Positions 46,004-54,961 are shown, counted from the first letter of the stretch. The stretch is 64,000 nt of DNA from a virus (IMGVR_UViG_3300042892_005063:1-64000), one strand, 5' to 3'. Numbers and translations: made by a program. The notes: generated by a model from the sequence alone, not told the origin.

Positions 46004-46552
46004 TTATCTTTCAACAACATTGATCAATTCTGGCTTCCATCCCAGGTAATAGCCCCACGATTCGTGTGGAACGTAGATCGGATACTGTTGAGCCTTCTCA
46101 ACCATCTCGTAGTAAGACGGAACATAGGGCTCACGCATCGGCCTGATCTTGGTATTCGTCGCCCGCGCGAGGTTGCACGGTCCACAAGCGGCCGAGATGT
46201 TAGCCCAGTTCTTGGGTCCGCCGTGCGACCTGGGTTGCACGTGGTCCATGGTGAGCTTGGTCTCCGGGAAGACCTCGCGGCAATACTGGCACGTGAACCG
46301 GTCACGAAGGCACAGGTTGTGCTTCGAGAACGAGACATGACGCTTGTATTTCTTGTAGGTCGTGTTGACCAGAACAGCAGGCACGTGGAACTGGGCACGG
46401 GGGCTGCGCACAATCCAATCCTCGTAGACGTGCAGGACTTGGGCGCCGTCTTCGTAGATTGTCTTGATCGCTCCTTGCCAGTCCTTCGCCTTGATGGGGA
46501 GAAGGTTCATCGGAGAACCGTCTGCGTTGAGGATTAGGGTGTGCTTTTTCAC
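46004..46552 (-). CDS. HNH endonuclease
   Basis: 182 aa, GTG start. The HNH module includes CQYCREVFPETKLTMDHVQPRS and CGPCNLARATN. The N-terminus (HTLILNADGSPMNLLPIKAK) is the type found in bacterial and phage HNH_5-like proteins. A 14-codon frame (MKMTNKHVKTRRLR) overlaps its start by GTGA and may be a leader peptide. Confidence 0.85.
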   Translation of the reverse strand: MKKHTLILNADGSPMNLLPIKAKDWQGAIKTIYEDGAQVLHVYEDWIVRSPRAQFHVPAVLVNTTYKKYKRHVSFSKHNLCLRDRFTCQYCREVFPETKLTMDHVQPRSHGGPKNWANISAACGPCNLARATNTKIRPMREPYVPSYYEMVEKAQQYPIYVPHESWGYYLGWKPELINVVER

Positions 46553-46608
46553 CGCAGCCTCCTCGTCTTTACGTGCTTGTTGGTCATTTTCATCTTCCAG
46601 ACTGTTGG

Positions 46609-46614
46609 TATTTA
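46609..46614 (-). promoter_or_regulatory. Late TAAATA box upstream of HNH
   Basis: TAAATA on the minus strand, followed by the short leader frame and GAGGAGG before GTG 46552. Confidence 0.45.
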
Positions 46615-46642
46615 CCGGTCCAGAAGTTGCAATAACTTGGAC

Positions 46643-47788
46643 CTAGTGCATGTTGTAGTTCAAGTGGTGAAGTCCGTTTTCAGTGAATCGGAAATCTGCT
46701 GTTGAGAGGTGGCCCCCTTTACCGGAGCCGGTATCGAGGAATACGGCTCGACCGCCATTTTCGTTGGTGCACACATACGGCGACATCATCGACCGAATGT
46801 CGTGGCCGACCATGACGGTCTTGCCTGCGGGAATGGAATCCACCCAACGGTATGATCGGACTGGTTGATCGGGTTTCGAGAGATGGTCGTCGATCTCGCC
46901 AAAGAATGCGGCGTTCTCAACAGTCCTATCAATCTGGCCTTCGTCCCACAGAGCCGAGTGAGCGGCTCCGTGAACAAAGATCACATCGCCAATCTGCCGG
47001 AATAGTCGTGAGCGGGAATAAAGGCCCCGAAATCGTCCGAGCCACCGAGATTTCGCGGTGTCTCCGAGAGCGGATAGGGCGTTCGTGGTGACACGGTTTC
47101 CGTTGCTGAGACGAACCCGCTGACCGTCTGCCCAGCGCATGATTTTGCGCTCGTGGTTTCCGACCACGAGTTCCGCTTCTCCACGCATGACAAGACGATA
47201 GACTTCATCACCAACTTCCAGTGTCGAGGCTCCATAATCCAAAATGTCGCCGAGGAAAAGCATAAAATGGTTCCGGTCTCGGGCCCACTTGATCACGTCG
47301 AGCAACGATTGATACATACCGTGCACGTCTCCCACCACAGTGATGCCGCTCCAGTTGCTCTGGATTGCCTCCAGGGGGTCCTCCGGCAGGGGCTGGACGG
47401 CATGCACATCATGTAGGCGGAGATCGATCACATCTGCCACTCCATCGCCTCTGGAGGCCTCTGTGTCGGTTCCACCGTCAGTGACGTAAAAGATCGGCAC
47501 GCCAACCTGGGCAGCCGCGCTCGTCAATCGAGCCCGCTGACCACGGTCAAGGCTCTCGCCAACAATGACGACCCGCTGACCAATGCGAAGCTTGATAGCC
47601 ATCCTGCGCTGAACCTCAGCGAAAATGAGATCAGACAAAGACCAATGGGGTGGAGCATCACCAATGAGGTCTTTCTGAACCTCCGTGGGGTCGATGACTT
47701 CATGGCGTGGGAAGATGCTCACCCACCCCGCGATACGCTGGACGGGCGGCAGAACAACAACCACACAATGAAGAGGCACGATTTTCAT
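46643..47788 (-). CDS. Pnkp-like protein: degenerate kinase plus intact phosphatase
   Basis: 381 aa. Residues 1-105 align in pattern with the polynucleotide kinase domain of Pnkp (FPRHEVID...; RMAIKLRIGQRVVIVGESLDRGQRARL), but the P-loop GxxxxGKS is replaced by LPPVQRIAG, so ATP binding is unlikely. Residues 145-381 are a calcineurin-type phosphatase: GDVHG (153-157), GDILDYG (180-186), GNHE (210-213), later VHGAAH and GHD. Likely an RNA/DNA 3'-end phosphatase/phosphodiesterase, perhaps working with the RNA ligase at 23832. Start at 47788 is set 6 nt after TATAGT. Confidence 0.82.
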   Translation of the reverse strand: MKIVPLHCVVVVLPPVQRIAGWVSIFPRHEVIDPTEVQKDLIGDAPPHWSLSDLIFAEVQRRMAIKLRIGQRVVIVGESLDRGQRARLTSAAAQVGVPIFYVTDGGTDTEASRGDGVADVIDLRLHDVHAVQPLPEDPLEAIQSNWSGITVVGDVHGMYQSLLDVIKWARDRNHFMLFLGDILDYGASTLEVGDEVYRLVMRGEAELVVGNHERKIMRWADGQRVRLSNGNRVTTNALSALGDTAKSRWLGRFRGLYSRSRLFRQIGDVIFVHGAAHSALWDEGQIDRTVENAAFFGEIDDHLSKPDQPVRSYRWVDSIPAGKTVMVGHDIRSMMSPYVCTNENGGRAVFLDTGSGKGGHLSTADFRFTENGLHHLNYNMH

Positions 47789-47879
47789 CTTTATACTATA
47801 TATGATGCAGTATCGGTGGGCGATTTCTTTGTCGGCCAATCCTCTATTATATTTGACCAAGTAGAGCAAAGGATTCTAC

Positions 47880-48610
47880 CTTCCACCATATCTGGCGTTT
47901 CAGAGACAAGGTTTCTGGGCGCCCGGTATCATATCCATCAGGGGTTAATCGCGGCCAACCCCGCCGCGCGACGCAGACCGGGACGAATTTCGAAGGCCGT
48001 AAGGCCGATAGACCGGCGAGTATGAGGTAGATGGACCAGCGAGACGGATTCGGGGATTAGAACCCCCGTGACGGCAACTCGGCACGACCACTGTGGTCTC
48101 GTGTAAAAGTGCACCCCGCATACGCTATACGTGTATGCAAAAAAGATGATAGCTCTGTCTTCACGCTTTGACATCTATCGACCCGGCACGATCATCCATT
48201 CAGTCATGCCGGGAGCTTAGAACTCACCCTTCTATAACCGTTTCGATCATAACCTTCGGCCAGCGGACAACCATGGACCGTCGAGGTTAACTTGCCCTGT
48301 GCGAGACCTCGCGATCAGCCATGCCGCAGATCAGGACCCGAAAGATCAAGATATGGTGGCTATAAGCAGGTTTCGGGAAACCACCTGCTGGCGTTTATGC
48401 GCCTCGTCACTGAATGGACGGCTAGTAAACTCAGGATACTCGCTTCACTCTTCCGCGCTTTCAGTAATTCTCCAATTGCCCCCAAGGAGATTACTGGGGG
48501 CGCGGGAGAAAAACGGACCTGAAATCTAGGATTTGAAAACCATGATGGTCTGTCAGTCTTCGAGATAGAGATGAGGGATGAAGGCGAACGTCAGTGAGCC
48601 GGGTCCCTCA
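47880..48610 (+). ncRNA. Large structured noncoding region, candidate ornate RNA
   Basis: About 730 nt without a plausible gene. Stems seen: 47901-47917; 47941-47962; 47995-48006 with a GTAA tetraloop; 48051-48068; 48083-48103; 48118-48138; 48182-48213 (7 bp perfect); 48282-48311; 48366-48388. At 48462-48501 an 11-bp stem has loop GCCCC that can pair with GGGGC just after the stem (H-type pseudoknot). The GNRA loop and wobbles favour the + strand. No tmRNA, RNase P or group I core recognised. Size and ph-like location recall GOLLD/ROOL RNAs, but no sequence match is claimed. Confidence 0.5.
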
Positions 48611-48634
48611 GATCAGGGGTTGAGAGCGAAGCGA

Positions 48635-49273
48635 TCACACCCCTCGCGGAAGTCCAGACCACCGAGTGTATACCGACGAAACCTCGTCGATGTGGCAGTT
48701 CGACTCCAAGGCCTTCCCATACGGGTCTTCGATCTCGAAAGTTCGAGTGCGAGTCGAATTCCCAGGTTGCCCGGCGAGTTCGAAATTCGTCGGGGTATTT
48801 GCCCCCATGGTGCCGACGACAGTGCAGATCACGTTGATGTGGTCGATGGGATGATCGGACGTGTTCGTCACAGTGACGGACATCTGGCCCATGTCACATC
48901 CCCGGCAGACTTCCGAGAACTGGACGTCGGACAACTCAACCGACGTGTTCATGATCATCTGGTAGTTGGCCGGAAGGGGCTGGCGATCAGTGAACGCAGT
49001 CAGGTAGAGGTCCCGGCCGGTGTTAATGACGAACGCCGAAGACATCCAGACCACCGCGACCAGGGCGAGGAAGATCATCGTGGCCCAGAACCCGCCGATC
49101 TCAGGCATATTGAACGTCATACCGCTCGGGTCATCGTTCTCATAATCGAGACGATTGTCGAAGTTGTTCAGGAACCTGTCGGTGTCCCGCTTCGCCATGC
49201 GCTTGCCCTTGTCGGCGAACATGGTCGCGACGCCAGCGAAGATCGCCGTGTTGGCCAGCCACTTCAACATCAC
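48635..49273 (-). CDS. Membrane protein with external beta domain, paralogue A
   Basis: 212 aa. N-terminal hydrophobic segment (LKWLANTAIFAGVATMFA) and a main TM (FWATMIFLALVAVVWMSSAF), then an extracytoplasmic domain of beta type (MSVTVTNTSDHPIDHINVIC), similar to FxLYD-like folds. Overlaps 49270 by ATGA. Function unknown. Confidence 0.7.
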   Translation of the reverse strand: MMLKWLANTAIFAGVATMFADKGKRMAKRDTDRFLNNFDNRLDYENDDPSGMTFNMPEIGGFWATMIFLALVAVVWMSSAFVINTGRDLYLTAFTDRQPLPANYQMIMNTSVELSDVQFSEVCRGCDMGQMSVTVTNTSDHPIDHINVICTVVGTMGANTPTNFELAGQPGNSTRTRTFEIEDPYGKALESNCHIDEVSSVYTRWSGLPRGV

Positions 49274-49683
49274 AGCACCCTCATCATTTCAAACGATTTC
49301 CTGCACGCACTCGGATTCTCTATGCGGCCCTCGCCGTAGAAACGAACCTCGCCCTCCACGGTCTCGCCAGGATTGACGACCTTGATGAACGGCGTCGAGT
49401 TGCCGAAGCGACTGCACTCGAACCTGATCAGGCGGATTTGTTGTTTGGGCGTGTCATTCCGAACCGTGAAGTGCAGAGTCTGCCCGAAAGCATTGGCGGT
49501 GGTGAACACATTGGATACCACGACCTTGCGATCATAGTAGGAGTCCCACGGCAACATGACAGCCCTGGTTGCTAGAGCGACCACGCTCAGGACAATAAGT
49601 CCGAAGACGATCTGTCGCCAGAACGCCACCATTAGACCCAAGAGACCAGCAAGAACCATGTTCAAAACCTTCCTTGACCTCAC
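49270..49683 (-). CDS. Membrane protein with external beta domain, paralogue B
   Basis: 137 aa. TM IVFGLIVLSVVALATRAVML, then LHFTVRNDTPKQQIRLIRFEC with the same NxxxxxI....C pattern as paralogue A, and VNPGETVEGEVRF. Perhaps a short, coupled duplicate. Confidence 0.7.
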   Translation of the reverse strand: MRSRKVLNMVLAGLLGLMVAFWRQIVFGLIVLSVVALATRAVMLPWDSYYDRKVVVSNVFTTANAFGQTLHFTVRNDTPKQQIRLIRFECSRFGNSTPFIKVVNPGETVEGEVRFYGEGRIENPSACRKSFEMMRVL

Positions 49684-49805
49684 TCTATCGTGAAATTATG
49701 TCTTGTCAAGAAAATAATACTTGACTTCGTGTTTGGGTTCCGATAACCGGGCCGGTTTTTTCGGTGAACGAGAATATTGACCAAACCTCTGATGACCTGT
49801 CAGAG

Positions 49806-49811
49806 TAAATA
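49806..49811 (+). promoter_or_regulatory. Late TAAATA box, leaderless
   Basis: TAAATACAGAC directly precedes ATG 49817. Confidence 0.55.
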
Positions 49812-49816
49812 CAGAC

Positions 49817-50290
49817 ATGTTCCTACTCTCAATCCTCACGGGCGGTGCCCGCCTATTCACAAACAAATCGACCATGCCCTTCATGATCGGTGGCATCTTG
49901 ATTGCCCTGGTCCTCGGTGCTGGCGTCTGGGGTTGGAGCACGATTGCTGATCTCCGCCGCGACAAGGTCGAAACCGCTCTCAAGACTGAGAATGAAGACC
50001 TTCAGGAAACAGTGGCGGAACACAACGCCATGATTGCCCGGATGTCGGCTGCTCAGGCGGACTTCGAAAATCGTGTCGGTCTGATCGCCAATGAGATGGA
50101 AGGCCTGAACCGCCAACTGTCCCGCAATGTGGTCCGCCGCCAGCAGACCTATGACAGCCTTACGGCTCCCACGGTTCCGGGTCAGCCCGTCAACACTGCT
50201 GACCTGGAAAGCCGCGCCAACACGGGCATGTCATCGCTTTTCGGCGAACTCGAAACCCACAGCCAGGAGGTCGCCAATGCGCCCCGTTAA
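49817..50290 (+). CDS. Probable inner-membrane spanin (i-spanin)
   Basis: 157 aa. One TM (PFMIGGILIALVLGAGVWGW) then a long coiled coil (residues 45-115), as in Rz-type spanins. The stop overlaps a lipoprotein gene. With it, it would span the periplasm and fuse membranes at lysis. Confidence 0.65.
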   Translation: MFLLSILTGGARLFTNKSTMPFMIGGILIALVLGAGVWGWSTIADLRRDKVETALKTENEDLQETVAEHNAMIARMSAAQADFENRVGLIANEMEGLNRQLSRNVVRRQQTYDSLTAPTVPGQPVNTADLESRANTGMSSLFGELETHSQEVANAPR

Positions 50291-50684
50291 ACTGATCGCC
50301 ATTCTCGTGGCCTCGACCGCACTCTCTGGATGCGGCGGCCTGTTCGGAGGTGGACGTTTCACTCTACCCTCCTTGGTCGAAAACAAGCCCGTCCCGATCA
50401 CCATCGTGCAACCCACGCCGATGGAACTCAACGACGTCACCTGGAAGGTCTACACGCCGGAGACCCTCGCCGCTGAGGTTCAGCAGGCGCCGACCGGCAC
50501 TGTTTATTATGTCCTCACCCAGGACGAGTACAATGTGCTGGCCATGAACCTGTCCGAGATGCGCCGCTACATCGAAGACCAGTCGGCGGTGAACGCCACG
50601 CTCATTAACGCGATCAAGATCAATGAGGGTGAGCGAACTCCCGCCGTTGAAGTCTCGCCCCCCGCCGCCCGTCCCGCGCAGTGA
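50277..50684 (+). CDS. Probable outer-membrane lipoprotein (o-spanin)
   Basis: 135 aa. Lipobox LSGC (Cys about 19), GGG-rich spacer, then PVPITIVQPTPMELNDVTW and YVLTQDEYNVLAMNLSEMRR, a pattern common in T4-like lysis lipoproteins. Overlaps i-spanin by 14 nt. Assigned by gene pair and topology. Confidence 0.6.
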   Translation: MRPVKLIAILVASTALSGCGGLFGGGRFTLPSLVENKPVPITIVQPTPMELNDVTWKVYTPETLAAEVQQAPTGTVYYVLTQDEYNVLAMNLSEMRRYIEDQSAVNATLINAIKINEGERTPAVEVSPPAARPAQ

Positions 50685-51496
50685 ACGACCCCCATAGTGT
50701 TCTCGGCGTCGCGCGAGATGCAGATGCCGCGACGATCAAATCCGCCTATCGGAAACTTGCCAAGAAGTGTCACCCGGACCTCCACCCAGGTGACGACAAG
50801 GCTGAGGCGCGCTTCAAGGAAATTACGGCCGCCTACGATGCCTGTATGAAACCGCAGGGCCAGAGCGGACAGCAAGGCCAGCGCGAATGGGCCAACTACG
50901 ACAACATGTCTGGCTTCAATCGGGCATCGTTCGAGGAAATGTTCCGTCGCGCCGGTTTCAACGTCGAGCCGACCCTTGACGTCAACGCTGTCTGCGCGAT
51001 CTCGCTTGAAAACGCTTTCTCCGGCTGTGAGATCGACGTCCAGATGCAGAGCACGGGTCAGGTTAGACGCGTCACCATTCCGATGGGGGTGCAGGATGGC
51101 CACCGTCTCAAGGTGTCGGGTGGCGGACGTCAGGGGCCGAGCGGCGTGGGTGACCTCATCCTGACCGTCCGGGTGCAGCAACATCCTGTCTGGGGTCGCG
51201 AGGGCGACGTCCTCATCCGTACTTTCGAACTGGACGCCCTGACCGCCGTAGTCGGCGGCAAGGTCATGGTCGAGACCATGGAGGGCGAAATCGTCGAGGT
51301 CGAGATTCCGGGGGGCATGCAGCACGGCGCCTATGTGATGGTCCCAGGTCGCGGAATGCCTCACGGGACGATGAATGCCCGTGGAGACATGGCAATTATC
51401 GCACAGATTGTGGTTCCCCAAAAAATTGGCCCAGAACACGCTAAAACGATCAAACGGCTGAAAGATTTATTGGCGGCCTCGAAAAAATCGGCATAG
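50681..51496 (+). CDS. DnaJ/CbpA-like co-chaperone without zinc domain
   Basis: 271 aa, GTG start. J domain 1-65 with HPD (KKCHPDLHPG), linker QGQSGQQGQRE, then the two C-terminal substrate-binding beta domains (ISLENAFSGCEIDV, VTIPMGVQDGHRLKV, VEIPGGMQHGAYVMV). It lacks the CxxCxGxG zinc repeats, as CbpA does. It recruits and stimulates host DnaK. Confidence 0.9.
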   Translation: MNDPHSVLGVARDADAATIKSAYRKLAKKCHPDLHPGDDKAEARFKEITAAYDACMKPQGQSGQQGQREWANYDNMSGFNRASFEEMFRRAGFNVEPTLDVNAVCAISLENAFSGCEIDVQMQSTGQVRRVTIPMGVQDGHRLKVSGGGRQGPSGVGDLILTVRVQQHPVWGREGDVLIRTFELDALTAVVGGKVMVETMEGEIVEVEIPGGMQHGAYVMVPGRGMPHGTMNARGDMAIIAQIVVPQKIGPEHAKTIKRLKDLLAASKKSA

Positions 51497-51551
51497 GGTT
51501 CTCGAACACGGGGAGGCATTTTGCTCCCTGTCGGTGTGACGAGTTTATTTT

Positions 51552-52193
51552 ATGCATACGGTTGGTGATTTTGATACCCACGCATCCATCCCCTACTACC
51601 CGACCCGCAAGCCCTACTGGGGCCGTTTCCCATACCGGGTGTCCATCCTCATAGACACCAAGACGGCTTCACAATACCGCAAGCTCGGCCCGCACTGGCT
51701 GGCCCACAAACGCAAGCAGCTTCTGGGCGGCGTGGCCGGGGCCGAATCGGCTGACAAGATGACGTGGCTGGCGGGCGGCGTAGCGTTTTTCTTCGATGAC
51801 GCCGAGGTGGCCAAAACTTTCATCGACGCCAACGTGACCATCATCGAAGACGTGCATCGCCCGGTCGGCGGCCAGGAAGCCGTCATGGCCGACCCCAAGG
51901 TCCGCGTGCAGAAAAATCTCTACTGGCTCCAGTTCCGATACAAGATCAGCTTCAACGTCAAAACCTACCTTCGCGACGACTCCCGCGTGGCCGAGCTTGA
52001 CGAATGGGCCCTGACTGAGTTCCCGTTCGATGACACGGACGGGCGCGGCCTCTATAGCGTATCGGACATCCGCACCCTCTACCTTCGGGACGAGCGCGAC
52101 ATTCTCCTTACCCAACTGATGGTTGGCCATCATGTCAAGGATATCGAGAAGGTTATCCTGTTTAGCGAACTCGGCAGCGACAACGAGATTTAA
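51552..52193 (+). CDS. Hypothetical protein with internal duplication
   Basis: 213 aa. The first half KPYWGRFPYRVSILIDTKTA and the second half KNLYWLQFRYKISFNVKTY look like two copies of one ~90-aa unit, each ending in V...FI.A/L... I.D/I. Function unknown. Located between DnaJ- and ClpA-like genes. Confidence 0.7.
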   Translation: MHTVGDFDTHASIPYYPTRKPYWGRFPYRVSILIDTKTASQYRKLGPHWLAHKRKQLLGGVAGAESADKMTWLAGGVAFFFDDAEVAKTFIDANVTIIEDVHRPVGGQEAVMADPKVRVQKNLYWLQFRYKISFNVKTYLRDDSRVAELDEWALTEFPFDDTDGRGLYSVSDIRTLYLRDERDILLTQLMVGHHVKDIEKVILFSELGSDNEI

Positions 52194-52206
52194 TCGAACT
52201 TTTCGG

Positions 52207-52234
52207 TTGCCAGATTTTCATTTTGCTCTATACG
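52207..52234 (+). promoter_or_regulatory. Early-type promoter for clpA-like gene
   Basis: TTGCCA (52207-52212), 16-nt spacer, TATACG (52229-52234). Confidence 0.45.
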
Positions 52235-52274
52235 TTGGGGCAATCCGTTTCACCGCTTATTTGCGAGAAATACC

Positions 52275-54593
52275 TTGAACTCAGATTCCAGCCATCCCGA
52301 ACTCATTCGCTTCGCGTCGCAGATGGTGGACATCGCCCGTCGCCAGAAGCACGAAGCCGTCATGCTCGAACACGTCGTCATGACGTGCTTGAAGTCGGAC
52401 GACGTCATCGAAGCCCTCGAAAAGCTGGACGTGGACGCCGAGGATGTCGAGGACGACCTGATCAACTATTTCAAGTCGGGCTACATCCCGCAAGTCCAGA
52501 ATGCGAACCCGCCGCTCAGCACCACCGTCAACGAAGTGCTGTCGCGTGCCGCCCACTCGGCGAAGTCGCAGAGCCGCGCCGTCACCGGTCTGGATATCCT
52601 CGTGAAGGTGTTCGGCTATACGGCCGAAGACAGTTTCGCCGTCGAGGTTCTGACCAAGAACGGCCTGACGGGCTTCAAGCTGTCCAACTACATGGGCGAA
52701 GCCTCGGGTGAAGACCCCGCACTGGCCAACGGCAATCATGGCGGCGGCGCGTTCCAGATCACGAACGCCGACGAGGCCCGCATTTTCCTCGCCAAATACT
52801 GCGAGAACCTCAACGACCGCGCCAAGGAGTCGAAGATCGACCCCCTGATCGGTCGCGAGGATGAAGTCGCCCTGATCGTGCAGATCACGGCCCGTCGCAC
52901 CAAGAACAACGCCATCCTGGTCGGTGAACCCGGCGTCGGCAAGACCGCCATCGCGGAGGGTCTGGCCAAGCAGATCGTCGAGGGCAACGTGCCCGCCATT
53001 CTGGCCAACGCCGAAGTGTGGAGCCTCGACGTCGGCGCCCTGATGGCCGGAACGAAATACCGGGGCGAAATGGAAGAGCGTCTGAAGCAGACGATCAAGG
53101 CGTTCGAATTCATCGACGAATCCATCGTCTTCATCGACGAAATCCACACCATCATGGGTGCGGGCGGCGGCGGCTCCGCGCTCGACATCGCCAACCTGCT
53201 GAAGCCCGCCCTGTCCAAGGGCACGCTGCGCTGCATCGGTTCCACGACCTTCGAGGAGTTCCGCAAGCACTTCGAGAAGGACCGCGCCTTGCTGCGCCGG
53301 TTCAAGCGCGTGGACGTCAACGAGCCCTCGCTCGAAACGACCAAGCTCATCCTGGCCGGGCTGAAGTTCAAATACGAAGAGTTCCACGGCGTCACCTACA
53401 CCGACGAAGCCATCGACGCGGCGGCCGATCTCACCTACCGGTACATCAACAATGCCCTGCTGCCCGACAAGGCCATCGACATCATGGACGCCGCTGGTGC
53501 GGCCCAGAAGGTTCGTGGCGAGGAAGGCCTGAAGGTCATCACCCTCGGTGAGATCGAGACCGAAGTCGCCAAGGTGGCCCGCATCCCGCTCAAGACCATC
53601 GCGGAAGACGAGACCGACAAGCTCACCCATCTGGAAACCGATCTCCAGAAGAGCGTGTTCGGCCAGGACAAGGCCCTGACCGCCCTGTGCGACGCCGTGT
53701 TCGTCACCCGCGCCGGTCTGCGCGACACCAACAAGCCCTCGGGCTCGTTCCTGTTCGCCGGTCCCACGGGCGTCGGCAAGACCGAGGCCACGCGCCAACT
53801 CGCCGACACGCTGGGCGTGCCGCTGATCAAATACGACATGTCTGAGTTCATGGAGAAGCACACCATCTCCAAGCTGATCGGTTCGCCTCCGGGCTACGTT
53901 GGCTACGAGGACGGCGGCGCCGGGTCGGGCAAGCTCGTCAACGACATCGAGACGCACCCCTACTGTGTCCTGCTGCTCGACGAAATCGAGAAGGCTCACC
54001 CGGACATTTATTCGATCTTCCTTCAGGTCATGGATGACGGCGTCCTGACGTCCTCGTCCGGCAAGAAGGTCGATTTCCGCAACGTCATCATCGTCATGAC
54101 GACGAACGCGGGCGCGTTCGAGCAGAGCCGGAACACCATCGGTTTCGGGGTGCAGACGGGCGGCGACCCCATGGAGGCGATCAAGCGGCTCTTCACGCCG
54201 GAGTTCCTGAACCGCCTCGACGCCATCGTGGGCTTCAACCGCCTGTCCCAGGAGCACATCCTGAAGGTGGTGGACAAGTTCCTGCTCAAACTCGCCGAAC
54301 AGGCCGGGGAGCGCGGCGTTACCATCGACGTCGGCCCGGAAGCCCGCACGTGGCTGGCCAAGCACGGCTTCGACGACAAGATGGGCGCGCGTCCGCTCAA
54401 CCGGTCCATCCACGACCACATCAAGACGCCGCTCAGCCGTCAGATGACCATCGGTGATCTGAAGTTCGGCGGCACCGCCACCGTGACCGTGGACGGCGAC
54501 AAGCTGGTCATCACCTCGGTGGCGGCCCCGGCCAAGCCGGTCATCGTTCCGGTGATCGAAGCCGAAGAAGAGAAGAGCGCGGTCTCGGTCTAA
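52275..54593 (+). CDS. clpA: ClpA-like AAA+ protein unfoldase
   Basis: 772 aa, TTG start. N domain (1-145, ClpA/ClpB N-type), D1 with GEPGVGKTA, D2 with GPTGVGKTE, Walker B VFIDEIHT and LLLDEIEK, arginine-finger regions, and NTIGFG, the ClpP-binding IGF/L loop found in ClpA but not ClpB. There is no middle coiled-coil domain, supporting ClpA rather than ClpB. It should unfold proteins into host ClpP and might redirect proteolysis during infection. Next to DnaJ-like. Confidence 0.93.
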   Translation: MNSDSSHPELIRFASQMVDIARRQKHEAVMLEHVVMTCLKSDDVIEALEKLDVDAEDVEDDLINYFKSGYIPQVQNANPPLSTTVNEVLSRAAHSAKSQSRAVTGLDILVKVFGYTAEDSFAVEVLTKNGLTGFKLSNYMGEASGEDPALANGNHGGGAFQITNADEARIFLAKYCENLNDRAKESKIDPLIGREDEVALIVQITARRTKNNAILVGEPGVGKTAIAEGLAKQIVEGNVPAILANAEVWSLDVGALMAGTKYRGEMEERLKQTIKAFEFIDESIVFIDEIHTIMGAGGGGSALDIANLLKPALSKGTLRCIGSTTFEEFRKHFEKDRALLRRFKRVDVNEPSLETTKLILAGLKFKYEEFHGVTYTDEAIDAAADLTYRYINNALLPDKAIDIMDAAGAAQKVRGEEGLKVITLGEIETEVAKVARIPLKTIAEDETDKLTHLETDLQKSVFGQDKALTALCDAVFVTRAGLRDTNKPSGSFLFAGPTGVGKTEATRQLADTLGVPLIKYDMSEFMEKHTISKLIGSPPGYVGYEDGGAGSGKLVNDIETHPYCVLLLDEIEKAHPDIYSIFLQVMDDGVLTSSSGKKVDFRNVIIVMTTNAGAFEQSRNTIGFGVQTGGDPMEAIKRLFTPEFLNRLDAIVGFNRLSQEHILKVVDKFLLKLAEQAGERGVTIDVGPEARTWLAKHGFDDKMGARPLNRSIHDHIKTPLSRQMTIGDLKFGGTATVTVDGDKLVITSVAAPAKPVIVPVIEAEEEKSAVSV

Positions 54594-54610
54594 CCGAACT
54601 GCAAACGGCA

Positions 54611-54637
54611 GGTGGGAGGTCGCGGGGGCCTCCCACC
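54611..54637 (+). other. Stable 9-bp hairpin after clpA
   Basis: GGTGGGAGG/CCTCCCACC, 9-nt loop, no U-tract afterwards. Could slow exonucleases or serve a Rho-dependent end. Confidence 0.5.
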
Positions 54638-54657
54638 GGGGATAATGACTTCCGCTG

Positions 54658-54876
54658 GTGCACACTGTGCCCCTCACATTGAAGAATGCTGCCGACAAGC
54701 TGGTCGGTCCAATATTTTCTTGGAAAAATCAGCAAGGTCAGATGACCGTCGTGGATATGCGGAATGTCTCCGTGATCTTCGAGAACAATCTCCTGATATC
54801 CGGGGTGTGGTTCAACCCGCACGCCTACACGCACAAGGAACTACTCGACCTCTGGGACGAGTGGCGCGGCAAATGA
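54658..54876 (+). CDS. Small hypothetical protein, 72 aa
   Basis: GTG start; begins MHTVPLTLKNAADKLVGPIF, beta then helix, ends LWDEWRGK. No motif recognised. Confidence 0.6.
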   Translation: MHTVPLTLKNAADKLVGPIFSWKNQQGQMTVVDMRNVSVIFENNLLISGVWFNPHAYTHKELLDLWDEWRGK

Positions 54877-54961
54877 CTTCACCTGGGGCGTCGTTATTGG
54901 CGTTCCGGGCATCTACATACTTGACCTCAGACCGGGCCCGCCCGGAGAAATATTTTTCGAA

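Noticed and set aside
48292-48522. Two overlapping ~76-aa plus-strand ORFs
   Set aside because: They cover several hairpins and the pseudoknot, lack ribosome sites, and read as random sequence.
47880-48660. RNase P RNA, tmRNA or group I intron
   Set aside because: A GCGGAAGTCC string near 48650 recalls part of RNase P, but the paired second half and other conserved parts are not there; no tRNA-like ends and no group I core found.
52281-54698. 805-aa ORF on the minus strand opposite clpA
   Set aside because: Shadow of the GC-rich codon pattern of clpA; no domains, and it lies exactly antiparallel.
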